From DATAGF01 sp963813355 (GTDB lineage: Bacteria; Actinomycetota; Thermoleophilia; Miltoncostaeales; Miltoncostaeaceae): a DNA stretch of 32,261 nt. Every line of letters starts with the position of its first letter. The first letter of the stretch is position 1. The DNA is taken from assembly GCA_963813355.1 (NCBI GenBank), contig CAWEYS010000020.1, positions 1-32,261 of the forward strand, in the 5' to 3' direction. This document shows, piece by piece, positions 8,002 to 15,980 of this stretch. Below the pieces are notes generated by a model. That model did not search any database. It worked only from the letters and a program-made list of their open reading frames with translations, and was not told where the DNA came from. A program made the translations under genes and the position numbers.

Positions 8002-10417
8002 CCGCGGGCCGGCGCCCCGGCCAGCGCGAACGAGAAGCGGTCGCCGGGAAACAGCTCGCGAACCTCGTCGCCGACGCCGATCTTGATCGGGTCGCACGCG
8101 CCCTCGGCGCGGACCGACACGGTCAGCCGGCCGTCGGCGAGGCTCAGATGGATCGGCGTGCCGCGGACCTGCATCGCGAACGAGAGGCCCTCGAGGCGAT
8201 CGATCAACCGCGGGGCGAAGTACAGGACGTCCCCGCGCATCGCGGTGCCGAGGTACCCGCGCTGCACCAGGTCGAGCGTGCCGGACATCACGCCCATGTG
8301 GATGCCCTCCTTGGTCGTGCCGCCCTGGATGTCGCCGATGTCGCTCTCGAGCGCCACGAGGAAGCGCTCCCACGAGCTCTCGGGGTCCGATCGCGGCGAG
8401 CACGGCGGCGTGGGTGATGAAGCTGAGCGTCGAGCCGTGAGAGGTGCGGGCGTCGTAGTACTCGATGTTCCTGCGCACGGCGTCCGGGCCGAGCTCGTAG
8501 CCGAGCCGCTCGAACAGCTCGCCGAGCTCCTCCTCGGAGAACAGGAAGAAGAGCATGACCGTGTCGGCCTGCTTGGCCAGCTTGTAGCGGTCCGGGTCGT
8601 CGCCCTCGGCCCGCAGGATCCGGTCCAGTCGCTGGATCCTGCCGTCGTACCGCTCGCGGTACCCGTCCCAGTCGAGCTCGGCGAGCTCCTCGTATCCCTC
8701 GAACTGGCTGATGATGCCGTCGCCGTGGAACGGCACGAGCATCTTGCGGCTCATCTCCGCCCACGTGGCGACCTCGTCGTCGGTGAGGTCGATCCTGCTC
8801 CGCAGCGCCTTGGCGCGGCGCGCCGGGAGGAGGCCGAGGACCGCCGGGGCGGTGGCGCAGATCCAGGCGACCATGACGTTCGTGTAGGCGTTGTTGCGCA
8901 GCCCGCCCTCGGCCGCTCCCGGGTACTTCTCGTGGAACTCGTCGGGTCCCATCACCCCGTGGATCTCGTAGCGGTCGCGCTCGGGGTTGTAGTGCGCGAG
9001 CGAGGACCAGAAGCGGGCGATCTCGAGCATCATCTCCGCCCCGTGGTCGAGCATGAACTCGACGTCGCCGGTCGCCTGGTAGTACTGCCAGACGTTGTAG
9101 AAGATCGCCGCGTTCACGTGGCGCTGGTTGTGGCTGAGGTCGCGCTCCCAGCGCCCGGAGAGCGGGTTGAGGTGCACGACCTGGGTCTCCTCCTGGCCGT
9201 CGCTGCCGCTCTGCCACGGGTACATCGCGCCGCGATAGCCGGCCGCCCGCGCCGCTCGGCGGGCCTCCCCCAGCCGCCGCGCCCGGTACTGGAGCAGGTG
9301 CCGGCTGATCCGCGGCAGGCGGAAGTTGAGGAACGGGAACACGTACAGCTCGTCCCAGAAGACGTGGCCGCGGTACGCCTCGCCGTTCAGGCCGCGCGCG
9401 ACGACGCCGGCGTCCTTGTCGGCCGTGTGGCGCGAGCAGACCTGCAGGACGTGGGCGATGTGAAGGCGCAGCAGCAGCTGCACGCGCGCGTTCCCGGGCA
9501 GGACCAGGTCGCACGCCTCCCAGAGCTCGTCCCACGCCGAGCGATGCTCGGCCAGCGCCCTGCCGAACGACGGGTAGTCGCCGACGGACTTTCCGGCGTT
9601 GCCGAGCGGCTCGCTGATCGCGCGATCGTGCGATGTGTAGAGCGCGACCATCTTCTCGACGCGCACCGGCGCGCCCTGCGTCACGTCGAAGGCGAGGACC
9701 GTCTGGACGTAGTCCTCCATCTGAAGGAGCCCGCGCTGCGCATCGACCGGCTCATCGCCCGAGAAGACGCGCGTGCGGGCCGCCTGCGCCACGTGGATCC
9801 GCGACTGGCGCGTGCGCGCCATCAGCCCGATCACGTCGGGCCCGAACGTCCGCGGGAACACGGGCTCCAGGTGCCGGCCCTCGAGCTCCCGGTAGCGCGC
9901 GACGCCACGGTTCGATGACGCGGCCGTCGAGGGCCGAGATGACCTCGACCCGGCCCGACCAGTCCTCCGGCGTGAGCGTCCACTCGATCGCCGCCTGGTG
10001 GCCATGGGCCATGCTGACGAAACGCCTGCTGCGCAGCGTGCTCGTGCGACCCGCCCGGTCGCGGAAGCGCAGCGTGCGCGACAGGACCGCGCTGCGGATG
10101 TCGTACTCGTGGCGGTAGGACAGCAGCTCGACGTCGGCGAGCCTGAGCACCTCCTCGCCCTCGATCCGCAGCTTGAGCACGAGCCAGTTGGGCAGGTTCA
10201 CCAGGTCCTCGTTCGGAACCGGCATGCCGCCCATGATCGTGGTCTCCCGGTTGTAGCCGCCGTGGGCGTACGTCCCCGGGTAGTGCACGTCGTCGGCGTC
10301 TTCCCACTCCGCGGCGCCGCGCGTGCAGAAGTAGCCGTTGCCGGTCGAGGTGAGCGCCTCCCTCAGGCCCTCCTCGGCCGGCTCGTAGCCGTCGTACGTG
10401 AGCGTGAAGCCATCCAA
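7998..10417 (-). CDS. GH65 glycoside phosphorylase, two apparent frameshifts
   Basis: The gene is spread over three frames but reads as one GH65 protein of about 806 residues, the usual family length. It begins MDGFTLTYDGYEPAEEGLREAL. Removing one base near 9913 joins the N-terminal beta-sandwich (ALDGRVI) to NRGVARYRELEGRHLEP. Removing one near 8388 joins HAAVLAAI to DPESSWERFLVALESDIGDIQGG. The total of 2420 bases is two above a multiple of three, in agreement. The (alpha/alpha)6 barrel has FWDELYVFPF and the catalytic acid Glu in GVMGPDEFHE. GGTTKEGIHMG near the end is the phosphate-binding region. GH65 enzymes phosphorolyse maltose, trehalose, kojibiose or related sugars; the substrate cannot be chosen here. 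The coupled mutase downstream favours phosphorolysis over hydrolysis. Confidence 0.87.
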
Positions 10418-10462
10418 GCGCGAATCCCTTCCGGGCGTCCGATGCTATCCGGCGACGGCCGG

Positions 10463-10495
10463 ATTGACAGTTGTGCCCCGCGAGTGCCTCCGAGT
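10463..10495 (+). repeat. Copy 1 of 33-bp att-like repeat with tRNA-Asp-derived sequence
   Basis: This segment matches 13249-13281 at 29 of 33 positions in the same orientation. Bases 10459-10471 (CCGGATTGACAGT) are identical to 17524-17536, the anticodon-loop part of the intact tRNA-Asp gene. The repeat therefore joins tRNA-derived sequence to the shared core TTGTGCCC(C/G)GCGAGTGCC. This looks like the junction of an integrative element that targeted a tRNA gene. No integrase is present. Confidence 0.55.
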
Positions 10496-10575
10496 GCTGT
10501 GCAGTCCTTCTCAAGCGGCTCTCGGCTCTCCCTGCCCTTTGGGAGCACCCCCCTGGTGCCGCCCCTCGCTCGCGC

Positions 10576-11071
10576 TCATCGAGCGCTCGCGCCCTCAGCC
10601 TGTCGGGGCGAATCGGCCCGGATGCGGAACACGGGGTATTGCGAGGCGATCCGTCCGAACTCCACCAGAGGGGCCCGCCGATCCACCGGGATGTGGGCAC
10701 GGGCCCCGGGCGCGAGCTCCAGGTACCGCCGTAGGATCGGGGCACGGGCGTCAGGATCGACCTCCTCGAGGCGGACCACTTCACGGCGGCCGTGGCGGAG
10801 AACCGCCCGCCCGCCGGATGCCCTCACGTTGGCGACCCAGTTCACGTCCTGGCCGAGCATCGCAACGAGGTATCGGTCGCCCTCGTAATCTGCCACCACA
10901 ACCGGGAACGAGGTGGGGCGCCCGCTGCGGCGGCCGCGCACCTCGAGGGTGTTCAAGCGGTGCGGTGGCAGCCCGGCCAGCCCAACCAGCCTCCAGATGC
11001 CGTTCAGGAACGCCGCCAGGCGATTCGGGCGGCCGCTTCCTGTACATCCACCTGTCGAGCTGGTGCGGCAT
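10576..11071 (-). CDS. Deazaflavin (F420)-dependent nitroreductase-family protein, apparent frameshift
   Basis: The start MPHQLDRWMYR is in one frame and SGRPNRLAAFLNGIWRLVGLAG in another; removing one A near 11042 joins them. The total of 496 bases is one above a multiple of three. The product of about 164 residues has a split-barrel fold with TLEVRGRRSGRPTSFPVVVADYEGDRYLVAMLG, then DVNWVANVRASGGRAVLRHGRREVVRLEEV. Both blocks are diagnostic of the Ddn-like family that binds F420 or related deazaflavins. A C-terminal PVFRI completes the barrel. Such enzymes reduce quinones, nitro compounds or other small molecules. TAGTCT lies 15 bases upstream of the ATG within a near-palindrome shared with the alcohol dehydrogenase promoter. 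Confidence 0.82.
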
Positions 11072-11084
11072 CGGGAACCGCCAC

Positions 11085-11098
11085 GGAGACTAGCCTCC
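11085..11098 (-). promoter_or_regulatory. Second copy of GGAGACTAG(T/C)CTCC element
   Basis: GGAGACTAGCCTCC differs from the perfect palindrome at 48-61 by one base. On the minus strand it contains TAGTCT (11092 to 11087), placed as a -10 box for the reductase gene starting at 11071. The match in both sequence and promoter position suggests co-regulation of two oxidoreductase genes. Confidence 0.4.
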
Positions 11099-11240
11099 AC
11101 GGCGCCGTTTCCGTGCTCCATGCTCCGCTCGTTCCACGGCTCAGGAACGCGGGTCGAGGAGGGCCAGCACCAGGCGGTCGCGGCTTGCAAGGTCCGCAGG
11201 ATCCGTCGCAGAGACGCTCCGTCGGACTCGCCGGCGACGC

Positions 11241-11984
11241 TCAGGAGTGGTCCTCGGCGAGGAGGCGCAGGCCAGGGGCGGCATCGTCGGGCACCGGCGG
11301 GAGGTGGGCGACCAGCTCTGCGAGCAGCGGGTTGTAGAGCGCGACGCTGCGGAGCACGGGCGTGCCGTCGGCGGCTGAGGTCGTGCGTTCGATGCGCAGC
11401 AGCGGGGCGCCCCGTGGGACCTCGAGGGACCGGGCTTCCCGCGACGTCGCCGCGACGGCGCTGATGGTCTGAACCGCGCCCCCGAGCTCCACGCCGAGCT
11501 GCTCGGAGAGCGGGCGACGCTCCAGTGCGCGCGGGGAGAGCCCGGAGGAAAGGTCCGACCTGACCCAGACGGTTGCGACCGCGAACGGCCGGCCGTCCAT
11601 CCGGTCGATCCGACCCACCTCCAGGACGGTGTCGGTCGTGAGCACGCCCGCGAGGTGCGGCGGCGTGGGGACGAAGGCGAACCGCACCAGCTCGCGTCCG
11701 GGCGTCCTGTTCGCCGCGAGGATCTGGCGCTCGATCGTCGTCAGGTCGCGCAGCGACTGACGCAACGGCGTCCCCGCCACGAACCACCCGAACCCCTGGC
11801 GGCTGTCAACGAGGCCGGCGCCCTTGAGCTCAGCGAGCGCGCGGCGGACCGTCACCCGGCTCACCCCGTACGCGGCGGCCAGCTCGGACTCCGAGGGAAG
11901 CAGGCCTCCCTCCGCGAACTCCCCCGTCGCCACGCGGCCACGCAGCTCGTCCGCGATCTGCTGGTACCGGAGCTGACGACCCAT
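11241..11984 (-). CDS. GntR-family (HutC/UTRA) transcriptional regulator
   Basis: This 247-residue regulator has an N-terminal winged helix-turn-helix (residues about 4-70: YQQIADELRGRVATGEFAEGGLLPSESELAAAYGVSRVTVRRALAELKGAGLV) with the classical GntR PSE-EL---GVSR-TVR-AL pattern. A UTRA effector domain occupies residues about 95-235, with LEVGRIDRMDGRPFAVATVWV and LLRIERTTSAADGTPVLRS. HutC-type members bind small metabolites and usually repress neighbouring genes. The ATG at 11984 begins the conserved domain directly; upstream in-frame codons add an unlikely extension. It is divergent from the D-2-hydroxyacid dehydrogenase, with phased repeats at 12001-12027 between them, so that gene and its own promoter are the likely targets. 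Confidence 0.9.
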   Translation of the reverse strand: MGRQLRYQQIADELRGRVATGEFAEGGLLPSESELAAAYGVSRVTVRRALAELKGAGLVDSRQGFGWFVAGTPLRQSLRDLTTIERQILAANRTPGRELVRFAFVPTPPHLAGVLTTDTVLEVGRIDRMDGRPFAVATVWVRSDLSSGLSPRALERRPLSEQLGVELGGAVQTISAVAATSREARSLEVPRGAPLLRIERTTSAADGTPVLRSVALYNPLLAELVAHLPPVPDDAAPGLRLLAEDHS

Positions 11985-12000
11985 GGGGCAAGCATACGAG

Positions 12001-12027
12001 ACAAGTAGAGAACAAGTTTGATACAAG
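12001..12027. promoter_or_regulatory. Three ACAAG repeats at 11-bp spacing, candidate GntR operator
   Basis: ACAAG occurs at 12001, 12012 and 12023, exactly 11 bases apart, so all three face the same side of the helix. The last sits in TTGATACAA, a short palindrome resembling HutC-type half-sites. The region is unusually AT-rich for this window and lies between the divergent regulator (ATG at 11984) and dehydrogenase (ATG at 12065). Confidence 0.5.
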
Positions 12028-12064
12028 GTGATCAGCCTGCGCAGGGACGGAGGCACCGGGGAAC

Positions 12065-13042
12065 ATGAACGTCGCGATCCTCGACGACTGGTTCGACACC
12101 CTGCGCACGCTGCCGTGCTTCGAGAGGCTCGCCGGTCATCGCGTCACGGTCTTCAGGGACCACGTCACGGACACCGATGTCCTCGCCGAACGGCTCGCCG
12201 ACGCTGACGCGCTGGTCCTGATCCGCGAGCGCACCGCCATCCGGGCCCCGCTGCTGGAACGCCTCCCGCGCCTGCGGTTGATCAGCCAGCGCAGCGTCTA
12301 CCCCCACATCGACGTGGAGGCGTGCACACGCCTGGGGGTCACCGTCTGCTCGGATCTCCACGCCGGATCGGCCTCCTACGCGACGGCGGAGCTCACATGG
12401 GCCCTGGTCCTCGCCGCCATGCGGCAGATCCCGCGCCAGGTGGCCTCTCTGAGGTCCGGCAGCTGGCAGGCGGGCATCGGCGGGACGCTTCGGGGCAGAA
12501 CACTCGGCATTCACGGGTACGGGCGCATCGGGAAGGTCGTCGCGGGCTACGGGGAGGCCTTCGGGATGGACGTCCGCGTCTGGGCGCGCCCGGAGTCGCT
12601 GGAGCGGGCTCGCGCAGACGGACTGGTGGCCGCAGAGAGCAGGGCGGCGTTCTTCGCGGAGTGCGACGTCATCTCGTTTGCACATGCGGCTGGTGCCTGC
12701 GACGACGGGGCATCGTCACCGCGCGCGACCTCGCGCGGATGAAGGCGGACTGCGCTCCTCGTCAACACCGCCCGCGCCGGCCTGATCGAGCCGGGTGCGC
12801 TGGTGCGCGCGCTGCACGCGGGCCGCCCGGGGATGGCCGCGGTCAACGTCTTCGAGGATGAGCCGGTCCTCGACACGCGGCACCCGCTGCTCGCCTTGGA
12901 GAACGTCGTGTGCACGCCCCACATCGGCTACGTGACCCGCGAGGAGTGGGATCTGCAGTTCGGCGACGTCTTCGACCAGATCAACGCGTTCGAGCGCGGC
13001 GCACCGACGAACGTCGTGAACCCGGAGGCGCTACGGGCATGA
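12065..13042 (+). CDS. D-2-hydroxyacid dehydrogenase, three clustered apparent insertions
   Basis: This would be a protein of about 324 residues of the D-isomer-specific 2-hydroxyacid dehydrogenase family, which reduces 2-keto acids with NAD(H). The NAD motif is GIHGYGRIGK. Of the catalytic triad, Arg is in NTARAG, Glu in VFEDEP and His in CTPHIGY. The frame is broken by three extra bases within about 75 bp: one T near 12677, one G near 12710 and one T at 12751. Removing them gives CDVISLHMRLVPATTGIVTARDLARMKADALLVNTARAG, a textbook family segment. As three insertions sum to a codon, both ends share one frame, but as read a TGA occurs at 12740. The substrate is unknown; the divergent GntR regulator probably senses a related metabolite. 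Confidence 0.8.
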
Positions 13043-13186
13043 GCGCCCGCCAGGCGCATGACGGGGCGAAGACGCCGATTCCCAACCAGGACCTGTGCTC
13101 GACCTCCTGGAATGGCTCGCGGACGGCGGGCGTCCCTTGGCAAGCGGGCCGGGCGGGCCTTGCGCAACGGTTCCCGGAACGGCGAA

Positions 13187-13207
13187 ACCCCGCGTGATCA
13201 GCGGGGT
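13187..13207 (-). terminator. Hairpin downstream of tRNA-Asp remnant
   Basis: ACCCCGC and GCGGGGT form a perfect 7-bp stem with a 7-base loop (GTGATCA on the plus strand). On the minus strand it follows the tRNA-Asp 3' remnant by eight bases, the normal place for a tRNA terminator. It also lies 144 bases after the dehydrogenase stop codon and could end that transcript. Confidence 0.5.
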
Positions 13208-13215
13208 CTCAAAGG

Positions 13216-13257
13216 CGGGAGTGACGGGACTCGAACCCGCGGCCTCCGATTGAAAGT
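13216..13257 (-). pseudogene. 3' half of a tRNA-Asp-like gene
   Basis: The minus strand carries the 3' anticodon arm, variable loop, T arm and acceptor 3' strand of a tRNA. Thirty-two bases (13216-13247) are identical to the 3' end of the intact tRNA-Asp at 17494. The 5' half is absent: the sequence departs inside the anticodon loop, where TTTCAAT replaces TGTCAAT and one C of the stem is missing. It cannot fold as a full tRNA. With the following hairpin it looks like the distal side of a tRNA-targeted integration or recombination event. Confidence 0.7.
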
Positions 13258-13281
13258 TGTGCCCGGCGAGTGCCCCTGAGT
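13249..13281 (+). repeat. Copy 2 of the 33-bp att-like repeat
   Basis: This copy matches 10463-10495 at 29 of 33 positions in direct orientation and abuts the tRNA-Asp 3' remnant. The two copies bracket about 2.8 kb holding the deazaflavin-type reductase, GntR regulator and hydroxyacid dehydrogenase. Confidence 0.55.
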
Positions 13282-13282
13282 C

Positions 13283-13522
13283 CCGTGACCCCCCGCGTGA
13301 CCCATGCGGGGACGGTGTCGAACCGGATATCGCGAGTGCCGTCGGTGAACGACGCCATCGACGCGATGCAGGAGCCTCTCGACATGGGGATCGGTGGAAC
13401 CCTCGACTGTGGCAGCACTCAGCCGTACAGCCCGACCGTGGACGAGATCTGGATGCCAGGCTGCGTCGAGTGGCACCGAAACCGCCTTCTACGACGTGTC
13501 GGCAACCTTGACGTTCAGGTAA
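13283..13522 (+). pseudogene. C-terminal remnant of an unidentified gene
   Basis: One plus-strand frame reads VNDAIDAMQEPLDMGIGGTL, then CGSTQPYSPTVDEIWMPGCVE. Removing one T near 13472 continues it as GTETAFYDVSATLTFR followed by TAA at 13520-13522, which looks like a natural beta-strand C-terminus. No start codon with a ribosome-binding site exists, because the upstream side is the att-like repeat. It is therefore probably the 3' end of a gene truncated by the recombination that left the repeat. The family is not recognised. Confidence 0.35.
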
Positions 13523-13550
13523 CCCCGCACCGCCCGACGTCATCGCAGTC

Positions 13551-13588
13551 AGGGAATGGTCGGGGGCGCGAAGCCCCCGACCTTCCCT
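13551..13588. terminator. Strong 16-bp hairpin, likely bidirectional terminator
   Basis: GGTCGGGGGC (13558-13567) and GCCCCCGACC (13573-13582) form a perfect 10-bp stem around the loop GCGAA. The flanking AGGGAA (13551-13556) and TTCCCT (13583-13588) add six more pairs across a one-base bulge. It lies 28 bases after the remnant's TAA and before the leaderless regulator gene. There is no T-tract, as is common in very GC-rich genomes. Confidence 0.6.
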
Positions 13589-13680
13589 CTGCGAGCGCCC
13601 CCGCAAAGGAGCGCCGCGCAAGCGTACGCCGACGGGCCGAAGGCACCCACCGGCCTCTGCAGCCACGCAGATCGCGGTCG

Positions 13681-13686
13681 TAGACT
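13681..13686 (+). promoter_or_regulatory. -10 box TAGACT of a leaderless gene
   Basis: TAGACT ends six bases before the GTG start of the LuxR/MalT-like regulator, the spacing expected for transcription starting at the start codon. No ribosome-binding site is visible. Confidence 0.5.
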
Positions 13687-13692
13687 GTCTCC

Positions 13693-15927
13693 GTGAGCGC
13701 CTCGACGCAGAGGCGGCCCGCTCCGGCCATCGTGCTCGAGACCAAGCTCCACCCGCCCCCGTCTCGGCCGGGGCTCGTCGAGCGCGCCGGCCTCCTGCGC
13801 CGGCTGCGTGACCCGGAGGCACCGGTGGTCGTCGTCGGCGCCCCGGCCGGCTACGGCAAGACGATCCTCCTCGCCCAGTACGCGGCCGTCACCAATCGCC
13901 CGTTCGCATGGCTCTCGCTGGACGCAGCCGACGCCGACCCGGTCCTCCTCGCGCTCGAGCTGGCCACCGCCATCGACCGCGTCTCAACGGTCGATGCCCG
14001 GGTGTTCTCGAGCCTGAGCACCCCGGCGCCGGCCATCCGGAGGGTGGTCCTTCCCGGCCTCGTCAACAGCCTCGATTCAGGGGAGGTGGCTCTCGCCCTG
14101 GATGACCTGCACCTGCTCGAGGGCTCCCGGAGCCTGGGGATCGTCTCCTTCCTCTGCGAGCACGCCCCTCCCGGGGCGAAGCTCCTGGTCGCGTCGCGCG
14201 ACACGTCGGCCTTGCCCCTCGGCAACCTGCGAGTGAGCGGTCGGCTGCTCGAGCTTGGATGGCGAGACCTGGCGCTCAACCGCTCGGAGGCGGAGGGCCT
14301 CATGCGCGCGGCCGGCGCCTCGCTCGCAGACGAGGACCTCGACGCCGTTCTCGAGCGCACGGAGGGGTGGCCTGCGGCCCTCTACCTTGTCGCGCTCGCG
14401 CTCCGAGACGCCGGCGAGGGCCCCGGCTCGGCGGTCCGGGTGGCCGGCGACGATCGCGATCTCGTGGATTATCTCTCCGCCGAGCTGCTCACGCGTCTGC
14501 CGCCCGAGCGGCTCTCCTTCCTCCTGCGGACGTCGATCCTCGATCGCATCTCGGCTCCGCTGTGCGACGCCATCCTGGGTCGCCAGGACTCGGCGCAGGA
14601 GATCGCCGGGCTGGTGCAATCGAACCTCTTCGTCCAGCCCCTCGATCGCACGCGCGAGTGGTACCGCTACCACCACCTGTTCCGGGAGACCCTTCGCGCC
14701 CAGCTCGCGCGTCGCGACGCCCGATCGGCTCGGTCGCTCCATCGCCGGGCGTCACGGTGGCACGAGCGGAAGGGGACGCCCGAGGAAGCCGTGCAGCACG
14801 CGCTGGCCGGGGAGGACATGCGCCGAGCGACCAAGCTCGCGGTGCAGACGGCGATCGGGCTGATCCGCGTCGGTCGCCTGGCCACGGTTCGCCGTTGGTT
14901 GGACGCCTTCCCGGACGACGACATCGCCGAGTCCGCGCCGCTGGCCGTGACCGCTGCCTGGGTCTGCGCCCTGTCCGGCGAGAAGGACCGGGCACGACGG
15001 TACGTCTCGGTCGCGGAGGGCGCGCCCTGGCGCGGGCTCGGCCCCATCCGCGAGCCGTCGCCCGAGGCCGCCGTGGCGCTCATCAGGGCGGTGTTCGGCT
15101 GGGAGGGCGTGAGCAGGATGAGCGCCGACGCGCTCACGGCCTGCCAGCTCCTCCCCGCCGGCCATCCCGCCCGCGAGCCCGCGGCGCTCGCCCGCGGCTG
15201 CAGCCTGATGCTGCTCGGGCGGACCGCGGAAGCGGTGCCCTTCCTGGAGGAGGCCTCGGCGCTTGGGGAGGCCAGGCCGCTGGCCTCGATCCTCGCCCGC
15301 GGAGTGCTCGCGCAGATCGCGCTGGAGGAGGGACAGGTTGACGCGGCCGAGGCCAGCGCCAGAGAGGGACTCGAGCTCATCAGCCGGCTTGGTCTGGGGG
15401 AGAACGCCGCCAGCGCCTCCGTCGGCACCGCCGCCGCGTGCCTCGGCGCCCGCAGCGGTGACGTCACGCGGGCGCGCGTCCATCTCGAGCAGGGGCGGTC
15501 GGTCCTCCCGAGGGTGGCCGCTGCACCGTGGCTGTCGATCAGGACGCGCGCGCTGCTCGGCCGGGTCGCGCTCACGCTCGGCGATCTCCAACTGGCGGGA
15601 TCGTTGCTGGGGGAGGCTCGACGGGGGCTCGCCGGCTACCTGGACGCCGGCGTCCTGCCCCGACTGCTCGTCCGGCAGGAGCGGGCGCTCGAGGAGGCCC
15701 GGGGTGGCGGCGGCGTGCTCGACCAGCCGCTCACCGCCGCCGAGCGCAGGGTGCTGGAGCTGCTGGCCACCCACCTGTCCCCGGCCGAGATCGGGGAGGC
15801 GCTCCATATCTCGCGGAACACCGTCAAGGGCCACCTCAAAGCGATCTACCGCAAGCTCGAGGTGAGCGGCCGCTCGGACGCCGTCGAGCGCGCCCGCCGG
15901 CTCGGGCTGCTCGATCCCAGCGGCTGA
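13693..15927 (+). CDS. MalT-like ATP-binding LuxR-family transcriptional regulator
   Basis: This 744-residue protein is a STAND-class regulator. Residues 41-350 form the nucleotide-binding module, with Walker A GAPAGYGKT (49-57) and a Walker B-like strand VALALDDLHLLEG. The module ends with the winged-helix segment EWYRYHHLFRETLRAQL, typical of MalT relatives. Residues about 360-660 are helical TPR-like repeats for ligand sensing. Residues about 676-740 are a LuxR helix-turn-helix (LTAAERRVLELLATHLSPAEIGEALHISRNTVKGHLKAIYRKL). It is shorter than MalT (about 900 residues). Ligand-bound, ATP-bound forms activate transcription. The GTG start is supported by the -10 box six bases upstream. Targets are unknown; the two DUF genes downstream are candidates. 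Confidence 0.9.
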   Translation: MSASTQRRPAPAIVLETKLHPPPSRPGLVERAGLLRRLRDPEAPVVVVGAPAGYGKTILLAQYAAVTNRPFAWLSLDAADADPVLLALELATAIDRVSTVDARVFSSLSTPAPAIRRVVLPGLVNSLDSGEVALALDDLHLLEGSRSLGIVSFLCEHAPPGAKLLVASRDTSALPLGNLRVSGRLLELGWRDLALNRSEAEGLMRAAGASLADEDLDAVLERTEGWPAALYLVALALRDAGEGPGSAVRVAGDDRDLVDYLSAELLTRLPPERLSFLLRTSILDRISAPLCDAILGRQDSAQEIAGLVQSNLFVQPLDRTREWYRYHHLFRETLRAQLARRDARSARSLHRRASRWHERKGTPEEAVQHALAGEDMRRATKLAVQTAIGLIRVGRLATVRRWLDAFPDDDIAESAPLAVTAAWVCALSGEKDRARRYVSVAEGAPWRGLGPIREPSPEAAVALIRAVFGWEGVSRMSADALTACQLLPAGHPAREPAALARGCSLMLLGRTAEAVPFLEEASALGEARPLASILARGVLAQIALEEGQVDAAEASAREGLELISRLGLGENAASASVGTAAACLGARSGDVTRARVHLEQGRSVLPRVAAAPWLSIRTRALLGRVALTLGDLQLAGSLLGEARRGLAGYLDAGVLPRLLVRQERALEEARGGGGVLDQPLTAAERRVLELLATHLSPAEIGEALHISRNTVKGHLKAIYRKLEVSGRSDAVERARRLGLLDPSG

Positions 15928-15942
15928 CCACCCTTCCGGGGT

Positions 15943-15970
15943 GGTGCGCCGGGCCGCCGACCGGCGCACC
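15943..15970 (+). terminator. Perfect 10-bp hairpin between regulator and DUF1269 gene
   Basis: GGTGCGCCGG and CCGGCGCACC form a perfect stem around an 8-base loop. A smaller overlapping hairpin (CCACCC with GGGTGG, 15928-15944) shares its left arm, so the two are mutually exclusive. The structure ends 10 bases before the next ATG. It may be a terminator, or an attenuator-like element controlling the DUF1269 gene. Confidence 0.5.
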
Positions 15971-15980
15971 CTCTGGGGAG

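Noticed and set aside
7444..9918. A long plus-strand reading frame of 824 codons
   Set aside because: It is antisense to the GH65 and mutase genes, has low-complexity composition and no family motif; long antisense frames are expected at this GC content.
7201..10005. A single 934-residue fusion of GH65 and a HAD mutase
   Set aside because: The middle 110 residues are a wrong-frame Arg-rich translation. The correct GH65 end is in another frame and stops at 7998, overlapping a separate GTG start for the mutase.
13216..13257. A second complete tRNA
   Set aside because: Only the 3' half is present; no D arm or 5' acceptor strand can be found beyond the anticodon loop.
10463..13281. An integrase or insertion sequence inside the repeat-bounded segment
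   Set aside because: All three genes there belong to metabolic or regulatory families. No transposase or recombinase motif was seen in any frame.
13031..13822. A 263-codon minus-strand gene across the att-like region
   Set aside because: It reads through the tRNA remnant, the hairpins and the regulator start, and its peptide has no recognisable family.
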